Positions 9,334 to 18,058 are shown, counted from the stretch's first letter. The stretch: 64,000 bases of DNA from Novosphingobium taihuense (GCF_007830315.1 NZ_VLKJ01000002.1:124001-188000), one strand, 5' to 3'. Translations and numbers: made by a program. The notes: generated by a model from the sequence alone, not told the origin.

Positions 9334-9798
9334 TCAGAGGCTGGTCGGATCGGCCTGCCCCTGGTTCCGGTTCAATTCGGCCTGCGACAATCCCCCTGCC
9401 TGCGGCACGCGCTGGCAGAACACCTCAAGCATGTGGCCGTCGGGATCGTAGAAATAGATCCCCACCGACACGCCATGATCGAGGATCTCGGCGATCTCGA
9501 CCCCGCGCTCGTTGAAGAAGGCATAGTTGGCGCGCAGGTCTTCCATGCTGGTGCTCTTCAGCATCAGGCCGACATGCTCGAACTCCTTGCCCTTGGTGGC
9601 GCCTTCCTCGGCCTTGAACAGGGCAATGTCGTGGTCGCTCTCGCCAAAGCTCATGAACACGCCGCCCTTGTAGGGGCCATCTCCCGCGCGCGCGGTGATC
9701 TTCATGTTCAGCACGTCGCAGTACCACTGCGCCGAGGCTTCGGGATCGCGCACGAACAGGACGATGTGCGCGATGCGATCGACATTAATTGGTGACAT
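9334..9798 (-). CDS. Single-domain VOC protein, possible small extradiol dioxygenase
   Basis: 154 residues, ATG at 9798, overlapping the end of the propeller gene by 14 bp. One vicinal-oxygen-chelate domain with a full metal triad: His11 (IAHIVLF), His75 (FEHVGLM) and Glu125 (GHMLEVF). The spacings of 64 and 50 residues equal those between the iron ligands of two-domain type I extradiol dioxygenases, and Tyr115 stands ten residues before the Glu as in those enzymes. A His at 56 could be the catalytic acid/base. Glyoxalase and fosfomycin-resistance proteins share parts of this pattern, so dioxygenase activity is inferred. It would supply the ring-opening step otherwise missing from the operon. 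Confidence 0.72.
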   Translation of the reverse strand: MSPINVDRIAHIVLFVRDPEASAQWYCDVLNMKITARAGDGPYKGGVFMSFGESDHDIALFKAEEGATKGKEFEHVGLMLKSTSMEDLRANYAFFNERGVEIAEILDHGVSVGIYFYDPDGHMLEVFCQRVPQAGGLSQAELNRNQGQADPTSL

Positions 9799-10819
9799 GC
9801 GGCAACCCCAGATCCTGCGGCACACCTTCAACCCAGGCGAGATCGGTGATCTCGTTGAATTCGCGCCATTCCTTGGTCCAGTTCCGACCACCGTCGGTGC
9901 TCCGGTAAAGATAGCCGAACTTGCTTGCGGCAAGCAGGAAATCCGGATCGGCAGGGTTTGAACCGAACGCCCACATGCACGAGTTCGATGGCTTGTCGAG
10001 CGCGGCATGGGTCCAGGTCAGGCCCGCATCGTCCGATGTCAGGATCGCTGCGGTCGTGCCCGGCGTGCCATCGCCGATGCCTACGGCAATCTGCGTTGCA
10101 CTGCCCGGCTTGCGCAGCATCACGCGCGAATAGCGCAGACCCCAAGCGGCCTTCGCTGGCGTGCGGTCCCAAGTCTTGCCATCATCGGTCGAACGATAAA
10201 GGGCAATGACGGTCAGTGCCAGATGCACCGTGCTGCCATCATCCTGCGGCAGGATCATGATGTCGTGCAGGTCCGAATTGCCACCGAACTCCGACCACGT
10301 CGTGTCGATGCGGTCCCAGGTGTCGCCGCCATCGCGGCTGCGCCACAGGCCACCTTCCTCGACGCCCGCCCAGACATCCTTCGGATCATGCGGATCAACA
10401 ACCACCGCCAGCATACGCGGGCGGTTCACGCCTTCGCAGAACTCGGGCATTTCCAGCGTGGTCTTTTCCCAGGTCTGTCCACCGTCGATCGAACGGAACA
10501 GCGCCGAACGCGATGGTGCGCCGGTTCCGGCATACATCACGCGCGGATCGCTTTCGCTCACCGCCAGTTTCCACACGGCATAGCCGTTCAGCGCGCAATC
10601 GATCCGGCGCCAATGGACGCCACAGTCTTCGGAATAGAACAGGCCCTTTTCAGCACCTGCAAACACCGCTTCCGGGTTTGCGGGATCAACCAGCAGGCAA
10701 CGCACCCGGTCATCGTATTCAAGATCCTGCCGGATATTGATGCGATACCAGCTCTTGCCATCGTCGTGGCTGCGCATGACGGCCTGTCCGTCGGTTGCGA
10801 CTATGAGTGTCTTGCTCAT
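9785..10819 (-). CDS. Cytoplasmic BNR/Asp-box seven-bladed beta-propeller protein
   Basis: 344 residues with seven Asp-box (SxDxGxxW) repeats at residues 17-24, 63-70, 110-117, 161-168, 210-217, 262-269 and 307-314, spaced 45-52 residues, which predicts a seven-bladed propeller. No signal peptide or membrane helix is present, and the FRIP motif of sialidases is absent, so the name sialidase would mislead. It could be an isomerase, lactonase or scaffold for the pathway. It lies 39 bp after the aldehyde dehydrogenase gene and overlaps the VOC gene by 14 bp, so it is clearly part of the operon. Role unknown. Confidence 0.82.
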   Translation of the reverse strand: MSKTLIVATDGQAVMRSHDDGKSWYRINIRQDLEYDDRVRCLLVDPANPEAVFAGAEKGLFYSEDCGVHWRRIDCALNGYAVWKLAVSESDPRVMYAGTGAPSRSALFRSIDGGQTWEKTTLEMPEFCEGVNRPRMLAVVVDPHDPKDVWAGVEEGGLWRSRDGGDTWDRIDTTWSEFGGNSDLHDIMILPQDDGSTVHLALTVIALYRSTDDGKTWDRTPAKAAWGLRYSRVMLRKPGSATQIAVGIGDGTPGTTAAILTSDDAGLTWTHAALDKPSNSCMWAFGSNPADPDFLLAASKFGYLYRSTDGGRNWTKEWREFNEITDLAWVEGVPQDLGLPHVTN

Positions 10820-10858
10820 GGTTTTCGTGTTCCTGCTGCCTTGGCGCTTCTTGACGGA

Positions 10859-12382
10859 TCAGCTGAGGTTGACCCAGACGCTCTTCACTTCGCTGTAGAG
10901 TTCCATCGCCTGTCGGCCGTGTTCACGGCCCCAGCCCGATTGCTTGAATCCGCCGAACGGCGTCGCATTGTCGACCAGGTTGAAGCAGTTGACCCACACG
11001 GTCCCCGCCTTCACCGCAGCGGCCATGCGATGCGCCTGCTTGAGGTTGTTGGTCCAGATGCCTGCCGAAAGGCCGAAGTCGGAATCGTTGGCCTGGGCCA
11101 CCAGGTCTTCCGGATCGGACCAGCTCAGCGCGCTCAGCACCGGGCCGAAGATCTCTTCGCGTACGATGCGCATGTTGCTGGCCGCATTCGCCATGATCGT
11201 CGGCTGGAAGAAGAAGCCTTCGTTCAGGCCCTGCGGACGCGATCCGCCACAGACCAGTTCGGCACCTTCACGCTGCCCGATCTCGACATAGGAGCTGACC
11301 CGATCCCACTGCTCTTCCGAAACCAGCGGGCCGAAGTTCACAGCAGGATCAAGCCCGTTGCCGATGGTCAGCTTCGCTGCATGATCGGCAATGCGGGCAA
11401 GCAGATCGTCGTGAATGTCGGAATGGGCATAAAGGCGCGATCCTGCCGTGCAGGTCTGGCCCTGGTTGAAGAAGATACCCGCTGCGATCGAAGCCGCTGC
11501 CGCATCAAGGTCTGCATCGGGCAGCACGATCTGGGGCGACTTGCCGCCCAGTTCGAGGCTCACCTTCTTGAGGTTGCCGGTGCTGCCGCGCACGATCGCC
11601 TTGCCCACTTCGGTCGAACCGGTGAACGCCACCTTGTCCACGCCGGGATGATCGACCAGAGCCGCGCCCGCTTCACCAAAGCCGGTGATCACGTTGAACA
11701 CGCCCGCCGGAATGCCTGCTTCCAGCGCCAGTTCGGCCAGCCGCAGTGCGGTCAGCGGCGTCTGCTCTGCGGGCTTGAGGACCACGGTGCACCCGGCGGC
11801 CAGGGCCGGAGCGACCTTCCATGCAGCCATCGACATCGGGTAGTTCCACGGCACGATCAGCCCGCACACGCCCACCGGCTCGCGCACGGTGTAGTTCAGG
11901 ATCTTTGCGCCACTGCGCGGCGAAACCGGCAGCGTCTCGCCACCGAACTTGGTCGGCCAGCCGGCGAAATAGCGGAAGGTCTTGATCGACCCTTCGATCT
12001 CGACCGCCTTGGTCAGCGTGGCAGGCTTGCCGTTGTCGATGCATTCCAGCACCGCCAGTTCCTGCGCATCGCGCTCGATCAGGTCAGCAAGGCGATTGAG
12101 CAGGAGCGAGCGGTCCACCGCGCTCATATCGCGCCATGCCGGATTTTCCAGCGCACGGCGCGCCGCCCGCACGGCGAGGTCGACATCTTCTACCCCGCCC
12201 TCGGCCACCTGGCAGATTTCCTTGCCCGTGGCCGGATTGTGCGTGGCAAAGGTCTTGCCCGTGACCGACTGGACCGACTTGCCATCGATGATCAGGCCGC
12301 GCGGCGCGCCCTTCAGCCCGGCTTCAAGCCGTTCGGCAATGGAATACGCATCGGATGCGCTGGCTTGTGCGAGTGCAGACAT
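10859..12382 (-). CDS. NAD-dependent aldehyde dehydrogenase (aromatic/betaine-aldehyde type)
   Basis: 507 residues, first gene of the ten-gene operon, with an AGGAGGGG site before the ATG at 12382. Active-site residues are intact: Asn180 (IVPWNY), Glu277 (VSLELGG) and nucleophile Cys311 in FFNQGQTCTAGSR. FTGSTEVGK and a C-terminal PFGGFKQSGWGRE are typical of class I/II ALDHs such as phenylacetaldehyde and betaine-aldehyde dehydrogenase. With the omega-aminotransferase at 15498-16877 it could convert an amine-derived aldehyde to the acid. Class sure, substrate inferred. Confidence 0.88.
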   Translation of the reverse strand: MSALAQASASDAYSIAERLEAGLKGAPRGLIIDGKSVQSVTGKTFATHNPATGKEICQVAEGGVEDVDLAVRAARRALENPAWRDMSAVDRSLLLNRLADLIERDAQELAVLECIDNGKPATLTKAVEIEGSIKTFRYFAGWPTKFGGETLPVSPRSGAKILNYTVREPVGVCGLIVPWNYPMSMAAWKVAPALAAGCTVVLKPAEQTPLTALRLAELALEAGIPAGVFNVITGFGEAGAALVDHPGVDKVAFTGSTEVGKAIVRGSTGNLKKVSLELGGKSPQIVLPDADLDAAAASIAAGIFFNQGQTCTAGSRLYAHSDIHDDLLARIADHAAKLTIGNGLDPAVNFGPLVSEEQWDRVSSYVEIGQREGAELVCGGSRPQGLNEGFFFQPTIMANAASNMRIVREEIFGPVLSALSWSDPEDLVAQANDSDFGLSAGIWTNNLKQAHRMAAAVKAGTVWVNCFNLVDNATPFGGFKQSGWGREHGRQAMELYSEVKSVWVNLS

Positions 12383-12612
12383 TGCCCCTCCTCATAATTT
12401 CCACCGGCGGGATAACCGGGATCGGCCAAAGCCTGCGCTGCGAGAAATCGATGCGCGCAGGCCATGCCCCGTCAACTTCGAATCACCTGATAACGCACCT
12501 TCATGAAGTAAACAATGCTGGATTTTTAAGTTTGGTTGTTTCATATGATCGACAATGCAGAAGCGCGCTGCCGATTTGCCGTGGGCCGCGTGCGCAATGG
12601 GGAGAACGCGGC
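12383..12612. promoter_or_regulatory. Divergent promoter region between the ten-gene operon and the hydratase-SDR pair
   Basis: 230 bp between two divergent start codons (12382 and 12613). The centre is AT-richer than its surroundings (roughly 12500-12560). It contains the perfect 10-bp palindrome CTTCATGAAG (12499-12508), a possible operator. Promoter boxes are not clear enough to place. Confidence 0.45.
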
Positions 12613-13383
12613 ATGACAGATACCGGGGCAACCCTAGAAGGCCTCCTGCTGGATGCTCGCGCGCGTAGCGCAACCTTGCCGCTTCCGGCGGTTTCACCAT
12701 CTCTATCAGAGGCATACGCCGTGCAGCGCGCTCTCATGAGCGCGACCAACCTGCCGGTCATGGTATGGAAACTCGGGCTGACATCGCCCCCTGCGCGCGA
12801 AGCGTTCGGGGCAAGCGAACCTGCAGTCGGACGTCTGGCGGCCAGCGCGATTCTCAATACGGGAACCGAAGCGCGGCAGGTCTGGCCGGAAACCTTTGCC
12901 GAAGCCGAGATCGTCTTCGAACTCGGCGCAGACCTTCCGCCTTCCGGCGCGCCCTACACGCGCGAGACGGTCCTGCCGGCGATCAAGGCGATCCATGGGG
13001 GCATCGAACTGGCCGCGCCGCGGTATGACACGTCGGACCTGCCGCTTGGCCTCTTCGTCGCCGACAATGCGATGGGCCATGCTCTCGTCCTCGGAAAGCG
13101 CCTTTCTCATGCCTGGGAAGACCGCTTTGCCGACATGGCCGTCGACATTCTGGTCGATGGCCAGGTGCAGGAGCACGGCAGCACCACGCGCGTCATGGGC
13201 AACCCGCTCGATGCGCTGGTGTGGCTTGCCAACTGGCTTTGCGAGAACGGCGAAGGCGGCCTGCGCCGTGAGCAGCTCGTCACCTCGGGCAGCTGCACCG
13301 GGGCCACGCCAGTCGCGGCCGGAAACATCATCACCGCCGCCTTTGGCGGCATCGACGCCGCGCGCGTCACTCTTGTATCGTGA
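12613..13383 (+). CDS. 2-oxopent-4-enoate hydratase-like protein (FAH superfamily)
   Basis: 256 residues from the ATG at 12613, after a GGGGAGAA site. It belongs to the hydratase/decarboxylase branch (MhpD, 4-oxalocrotonate decarboxylase) of the fumarylacetoacetase superfamily. Metal-binding acids appear as Glu97-x-Glu99 in FAEAEIVFEL and Glu132 in HGGIELAAPR; VWKLGLTS and the late TSGSCTGATPV are also family signatures. These enzymes add water to 2-hydroxyalka-2,4-dienoates after ring meta-cleavage. It starts the rightward two-gene unit and overlaps the region before the SDR, opposite the operon that holds the candidate hydrolase. Family confident; substrate unknown. Confidence 0.85.
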   Translation: MTDTGATLEGLLLDARARSATLPLPAVSPSLSEAYAVQRALMSATNLPVMVWKLGLTSPPAREAFGASEPAVGRLAASAILNTGTEARQVWPETFAEAEIVFELGADLPPSGAPYTRETVLPAIKAIHGGIELAAPRYDTSDLPLGLFVADNAMGHALVLGKRLSHAWEDRFADMAVDILVDGQVQEHGSTTRVMGNPLDALVWLANWLCENGEGGLRREQLVTSGSCTGATPVAAGNIITAAFGGIDAARVTLVS

Positions 13384-13403
13384 ACATATCTGGAGATCTG
13401 AAC

Positions 13404-14207
13404 ATGAACCTTGATTTGGGACTCGACGGCAAGGTTGCCGTCATCACCGGCGGCGGCGTCGGCATCGGCAAGGAAACCGCACGCAAGCTGTTGCTTGCTG
13501 GCGCCAAGGTCGTCATCGCTGCCCGCACTGCATCCAAGCTGGAAGCTGCCGCCGAGGAACTGCGCGCCAGCACCGGCGGAGAGATCATCGCCGTGCCGAC
13601 CGACACGACGTCCAAGGCGTCGGTCGAAGCGCTCGTCGCAGCCGCGGTCGAGAAGTTCGGCGCCGTCCACATCCTCGTCAACTGCGCCGCAGCCCCTGGT
13701 GGCCTGGTGCGCAACGCCATCGAACTGGCTGACGAGGACGCGCTGATGCTTGATCTCAACACCAAGCTGTTCGGCTATTTCCGCACGGCCAAGGCCTGCG
13801 TGCCGCACATGCGCAAGGCAGGCTGGGGCCGCATCGTCAATGTCGGCGGCCTGACCGCGCGCTGCACCGAGGCGCTTTCGGGCATGCGCAACACCGCGCT
13901 GGTCCACTTCACCAAGACCCTGTCCGATGAAGTCGGCAAGGACGGCATCACCGTCAACATCATCCACCCCGGCGTGACCCGCACCGAACACATCGAGGAA
14001 TGGTTCGCCGAGATGGCTGCCGAGGAAGGCACCACCGTCGACGCCATCGTCAAGCGCGAGGCCGGCGATCCCGCCGCGCTCAAGCGCATGCTCGAAGTCG
14101 AGGAAGTGGCAGATCCGATCGTGTTCCTCTGCTCGAAGCTTGGCAGCGGCATCACCGGTGAATCCATCGCAGTCGATGGCGGACTTTCGCGCGCGGTATT
14201 CCTGTGA
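13404..14207 (+). CDS. SDR-fold protein lacking the catalytic Tyr (second copy of the type)
   Basis: 267 residues from the ATG at 13404, which has a GGAG site; an upstream GTG at 13380 overlaps the hydratase stop. The glycine loop TGGGVGIG (15-22) is normal, and NCAAAPGG and VNIIHPG follow. In the active-site helix the sequence is NTALVHFTK: Lys171 is present but Val167 occupies the Tyr position, and the Ser region reads NVGGLTAR. This is the same unusual pattern as the SDR at 5400-6176, so the two are probably divergent paralogs with linked roles, perhaps forming a heteromer. The C-terminus GITGESIAVDGGLSRAVFL is ordinary. Activity uncertain. Confidence 0.84.
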   Translation: MNLDLGLDGKVAVITGGGVGIGKETARKLLLAGAKVVIAARTASKLEAAAEELRASTGGEIIAVPTDTTSKASVEALVAAAVEKFGAVHILVNCAAAPGGLVRNAIELADEDALMLDLNTKLFGYFRTAKACVPHMRKAGWGRIVNVGGLTARCTEALSGMRNTALVHFTKTLSDEVGKDGITVNIIHPGVTRTEHIEEWFAEMAAEEGTTVDAIVKREAGDPAALKRMLEVEEVADPIVFLCSKLGSGITGESIAVDGGLSRAVFL

Positions 14208-14212
14208 CGCGA

Positions 14213-14244
14213 AAGGGGCGCCGATCGCAAGACCGGCGCCCCTT
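14213..14244. terminator. Bidirectional hairpin terminator
   Basis: Perfect 11-bp inverted repeat AAGGGGCGCCG (14213-14223) / CGGCGCCCCTT (14234-14244) with a 10-nt loop, between the convergent SDR and MFS genes. There is no long U-run, but position and stem strength support termination. Confidence 0.7.
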
Positions 14245-14279
14245 CCCCTCCCAACCGGAGCAATCTGAATATCGGCGGC

Positions 14280-15461
14280 TCAGGCCGCCTTTTTCGTGCC
14301 TGACGTGGCCCAGATCGTCGCCACCACGCTCAGCACCAGCACCACGCAGCATGAATAGAGCATCAGGTCGAAGCTGCCCGTGGCAAGCGTCGCCGCCGCT
14401 GCCGCAGGCCCGAGCCCGGTGCCGAACGTCTGGATCGAACCCATCGCGCAAACCACCCGCCCGCGCTTGCACGCCTCCGAACAGATTCCGGAAAGCAGCG
14501 GCTGCGCAAAGTTCCAGCTGAACATCATCAGCACGCAGGCGATCACGAAGGCGCCGTTCGTCACCTGCCCGCGGAACATCAGGAAGCCGATGACCCCGGC
14601 GATCGCGCTTACGATCAATGGCCCCGCCCGGCCCCAGCGCTGGGGCAAGAAACCGGCAAGCCCGGCAGCCACTACGCCCGCCATTGTCCCGATCGAAAGG
14701 CCGCTTGCGATGGTTCCGGTAGGCACCGCGCTTTCAATGCCGATGCGTTCGGAATAGCTCCATCCCGCACCCATCGCGAAGAACAGCAGGAACACGCCGA
14801 CCAGCGAACCGAACGCGATCCGCCGGTCGAGCGCGCCGCCCCCCGCAAAGATATCAGCCTCGTCTTTCGAACCATCCGGCAGCGCCTTCAGCGAAAGGAT
14901 GACCAGCAGGCTAGCCCCTGCGATCGTCGCGAAAACGGTGCTCGGGCTGAAGGCCGACTGTATCTCCGGCAAGGCATAAAGGAACATCGTGCTGAACAGC
15001 GCGCCAGCCACCAGGTAGATGGAAAAGGCACGGTCAGGGTTACGCGCCCGGCCAAGCGCCGCGAATGCAAAGCCGACCGCGATCCCCGCGCCCGCCCCTG
15101 CCACAACCCGCGCCGCCGCCATGGCGAAGAAGCTTGTCGTCAGCCCGGTCAGCAGGTTGCCAGCCGCGATCAGCACCAGCCCCAAGGCCACGGCAACACG
15201 CCACGAAACGCGTGAGAGCGCGAAGGTGCTGAGGCCGATCGTCACCCCCATCGCGTTTATATCCCACGCGACGAGATAGCCCAGCTGGTCGTTGTCGAAC
15301 CCGGTCTGCTGCGCGACAAGCGCGAGGAAGCCGGGCGTCACGAAGATCACCAGAGCACCGATGATGCCCACCGCGACGGCGCTTGCAAGGCCGGCGGGCG
15401 TCAGGCGCGCCACCGTCATCTCCGGTGGTGCAACCTGCTCCATCATCACTGCCTGTTCCAT
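14280..15461 (-). CDS. MFS transporter
   Basis: 393 residues from the ATG at 15461; an in-frame GTG at 15473 is also possible but has worse spacing. About twelve hydrophobic helices span the protein, from LASAVAVGIIGALVIFVTPGF near residue 25 to the last helix VVLVLSVVATIWATS. A central loop (DGSKDEADIFAGGGALDRR) separates the halves. The family moves small solutes by proton symport or antiport in the inner membrane; the pathway substrate is the obvious candidate, but there is no direct evidence. It lies 36 bp downstream of the aminotransferase in the same direction, so the two may form an operon. Confidence 0.84.
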   Translation of the reverse strand: MEQAVMMEQVAPPEMTVARLTPAGLASAVAVGIIGALVIFVTPGFLALVAQQTGFDNDQLGYLVAWDINAMGVTIGLSTFALSRVSWRVAVALGLVLIAAGNLLTGLTTSFFAMAAARVVAGAGAGIAVGFAFAALGRARNPDRAFSIYLVAGALFSTMFLYALPEIQSAFSPSTVFATIAGASLLVILSLKALPDGSKDEADIFAGGGALDRRIAFGSLVGVFLLFFAMGAGWSYSERIGIESAVPTGTIASGLSIGTMAGVVAAGLAGFLPQRWGRAGPLIVSAIAGVIGFLMFRGQVTNGAFVIACVLMMFSWNFAQPLLSGICSEACKRGRVVCAMGSIQTFGTGLGPAAAAATLATGSFDLMLYSCCVVLVLSVVATIWATSGTKKAA

Positions 15462-15497
15462 CGTTCCACCCACTCCCCGCGCTTCACGTTCTGATTA

Positions 15498-16877
15498 TCA
15501 GGCGGGCAGCACGTCCTGGACAGCCAGCGCAAACTTGTCGACCAGCTCGTCCACCTCGGCGCGGTTGATCACCAGAGGCGGCGCGAAGACCAGCGTATCG
15601 CCCAGCGCACGCGTGATCAGGCCCCTCGCCGCCGAAGCCTTGAGGATCTGGCGTCCGGTGCGGTTGGCCATCGGGAAGGTTTCCTTGGCCCCGCGATCCT
15701 TCATCAGTTCGATGCCGATCATCAGGCCCTTGCCGCGAATGTCGCCGACATGGGCATGCTGGCCCAGGCGGTCCTTCAGCTGCTGGAGCATGTAGGGCCC
15801 GACATCGGCCACGTTGTCCACGACCTTGAGGTCGTCGATCAGCTTCAGCGCGGCCAGTGCGGCTGCCGCACCCACCGGATGTGCCGAATAGGTATAGCCG
15901 TGGCCGAACAGTCCTGCCGTGGCAGCCGCACCTTCGATCACGTCCCACACCTTGGGCGAGATGAAGCAGACAGACATCGGGAAGTAACCCGAAGTCACGC
16001 CCTTGGCCGACGTGATCAGATCAGGCTCGTAGCCATAGGTCTGGCTGCCCCAGTAGGTGCCAAGGCGACCGAAACCGGACACGACTTCGTCGGCCACCAG
16101 CAGGATGTCATGCTTCTTCAGGATCGGGCCGATTTCCTCGAAGTAGCCTTCGGGCGGCGGGATCAGGCCGCCTGCGCCCATCACTGCTTCGGCAAAGAAC
16201 GCCGCGATCGTATCGGCGCCTTCACGCTCGATCGTGTCTTCCAGTTCCTTGGCCAGCTGCTTCGAGAAATCCCGCTCGCTCATCCCTTCGGGGGCATTGC
16301 GGTAATAGTAGGGCGCGCTGACGTGGATGATCGGGCCCTTGGGCAGATCGAACAGGGTGTGCATGCCCGGCAGGCCGGTCAGGCTGGCCGTGGCCACGCC
16401 CGAACCGTGATAGGCGTTCCAGCGGGCAATGATCTTCTTCTTTTCCGGCTTGCCGCGCAGGTTGTTGTAATACCAGATCAGCTTGAGCTGGGTTTCGTTG
16501 GCATCGCTGCCCGAAGCGCCGAAGAACACGCGCGACATCGGCACCGGAGCGCGCTTCAGCAGTTCCTCGGCACACTCGGCAACCACGTCGGTCGACATGC
16601 CGTTGAACGTATGGAAGAACGAGAGCCGCTCGCTCTGCCTGGCGATGGCTTGGGTGATCTCCTTGCGGCCATAGCCCAGGTTGACGCACCACAGGCCTGC
16701 CATGCCGTCGAGGTATTCCTTGCCGTCAACATCGGTGACGCGGACGCCAGAGCCACTGGCCATGACGGTCGGGCCATCGGCCATCAGATCGGTTATGGAA
16801 GTGAAAGGATGGAACTGGCTGCGCTGGTCGCGCAGCGCGGCCTCTGAAAGCTGGCCCTCTGAAATCTGGGTCGCCAT
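15498..16877 (-). CDS. Omega-amino acid--pyruvate / amine aminotransferase (class III, PLP)
   Basis: 459 residues, the usual size of omega-transaminases. The PLP lysine is Lys292 in ITSAKGVTSGY; Asp263 (LLVADEVVSGFGR) would bind the pyridine nitrogen; GASGSDANET (120-129) binds the phosphate. The start region HPFTS and GLWCVNLGYGR are typical of amine:pyruvate aminotransferases. It would deaminate a primary amine or omega-amino acid to an aldehyde, suiting the aldehyde dehydrogenases nearby. It is transcribed leftward ahead of the MFS gene and divergently from a LysR regulator, the likely controller. Confidence 0.87.
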   Translation of the reverse strand: MATQISEGQLSEAALRDQRSQFHPFTSITDLMADGPTVMASGSGVRVTDVDGKEYLDGMAGLWCVNLGYGRKEITQAIARQSERLSFFHTFNGMSTDVVAECAEELLKRAPVPMSRVFFGASGSDANETQLKLIWYYNNLRGKPEKKKIIARWNAYHGSGVATASLTGLPGMHTLFDLPKGPIIHVSAPYYYRNAPEGMSERDFSKQLAKELEDTIEREGADTIAAFFAEAVMGAGGLIPPPEGYFEEIGPILKKHDILLVADEVVSGFGRLGTYWGSQTYGYEPDLITSAKGVTSGYFPMSVCFISPKVWDVIEGAAATAGLFGHGYTYSAHPVGAAAALAALKLIDDLKVVDNVADVGPYMLQQLKDRLGQHAHVGDIRGKGLMIGIELMKDRGAKETFPMANRTGRQILKASAARGLITRALGDTLVFAPPLVINRAEVDELVDKFALAVQDVLPA

Positions 16878-17110
16878 GTGGTTTCTCCCCTTGCCGTCCC
16901 TGTCTCGCCAATCGAATCAGAGCAGCACATCTATGACACGGCACCCTTCGCGCATTTGATCCGATTACGCAACAGTGATAGTTTTATGATGTTCGTTTTC
17001 CCGTTTAGTGAACAATCAACAGCCGGTCGGATTGGCAATCCCGGCGTAACAATACCCGTCCTGAGCGCAGTCGCCATTGACTTGCAGCCAAGCCTGAATG
17101 AGTAGGAAGC
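16878..17110. promoter_or_regulatory. Divergent promoter region between aminotransferase and LysR genes
   Basis: 233 bp between divergent starts. It carries TTACGCAACAGTGAT (from 16965) and TGAACAATC (17009-17017). Both elements recur in the intergenic region 19283-19646 (TTACGCAACAATAAT from 19510; TGAACAATC 19578-19586). This suggests shared control by the LysR protein encoded at 17111. Confidence 0.45.
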
Positions 17111-18055
17111 ATGGACGAGAAACCCGATCTTGGTAACGTCATGGCGATGATGTCATTCGCCGCAGTCGTCAGCACAGGCGGCTTTTCCAGCGCGGCCGAC
17201 ATGCTGGGATATTCAAAGGCCGCGGTCAGCCGCCAGATCGCCAAGCTGGAACAGAGCATCGGCGTGCGCCTGCTCGATCGCACGACCCGGTCGGTCACGC
17301 TCACCCCCGCCGGGCGTGAAATGTATGCCCGCTGCGCCCGCATCGTCGAGGAAGTGAGCGAGGCCAACCAGATCATCAGCGGCATGGTGTCCAAGCCGCG
17401 CGGCGAACTGAAGGTCAACGCGCCGGTCGTCGCCTCGCTGTTCGATCTTACCTCGATCATGCCGCGCTTCCTGCAGACCTATCCCGAAGTGCGCCTGTTC
17501 GTGAACCTTTCAGACAGCAAGGTCGATCTGATCAAGGGCCGGTTCGACGTTGCCTTCTGGATGGGGGACACGTTCGACAGTTCGCTCGATTCCGTACGCC
17601 TGCGCCACTACCCGATGGTCCTCGTCGCCTCGCGGCCCTACCTTGACCGTTCGGGCCGTCTCAACGCGGCAAACGATCTCAAGGACCACACCTGCATCGT
17701 CGAAACGCACATCTCCAAGGTCGGCGAATGGCGCCTGTCGGAGGACGTGACCGTGCCGATCAATCGCGGTCCGCTTACCAGCAACTCGGTGCGCATGGCC
17801 CGTGAAGCCACGCTCGAAGGCCTCGGGATCAGCTACCTGCCACGCTTCCTGGTTGCGGACGACATCGCCGCAGGCCGCCTCGAACCGCTGCTGCCCGATC
17901 TGGTGACAGAGCGTATTCCGCTGCACATCATTTTCCCGCGCGGCAACTATGCCCTGTCGAAGGTCCGCGCCTTCGTCGATTTCGTGCGCGAGGAAATGCG
18001 CGACGAGGACGCGCCCGCTTCGGGCAACGTCCTCGCGCTGGCATCGGCTATCTGA
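17111..18055 (+). CDS. LysR-family transcriptional regulator
   Basis: 314 residues. An N-terminal winged helix-turn-helix (about residues 15-75: FAAVVSTGGFSSAADMLGYS, then SRQIAKLEQSIGVRLLDRTTR) is followed by a LysR substrate-binding domain. It resembles the broad AaeR/DmlR-like group (GMVSKPRGELKVNAPV). It lies divergently from the aminotransferase-MFS pair and ends 3 bp from the convergent monooxygenase gene. It probably senses an intermediate of the region 1 pathway and controls the two flanking intergenic regions that share sequence motifs. Ligand unknown. Confidence 0.88.
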   Translation: MDEKPDLGNVMAMMSFAAVVSTGGFSSAADMLGYSKAAVSRQIAKLEQSIGVRLLDRTTRSVTLTPAGREMYARCARIVEEVSEANQIISGMVSKPRGELKVNAPVVASLFDLTSIMPRFLQTYPEVRLFVNLSDSKVDLIKGRFDVAFWMGDTFDSSLDSVRLRHYPMVLVASRPYLDRSGRLNAANDLKDHTCIVETHISKVGEWRLSEDVTVPINRGPLTSNSVRMAREATLEGLGISYLPRFLVADDIAAGRLEPLLPDLVTERIPLHIIFPRGNYALSKVRAFVDFVREEMRDEDAPASGNVLALASAI

Positions 18056-18058
18056 ACC

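Noticed and set aside
9785..10819. Sialidase or glycosyl hydrolase
   Set aside because: Only Asp boxes are shared; no signal peptide, no FRIP motif and no sugar genes nearby.
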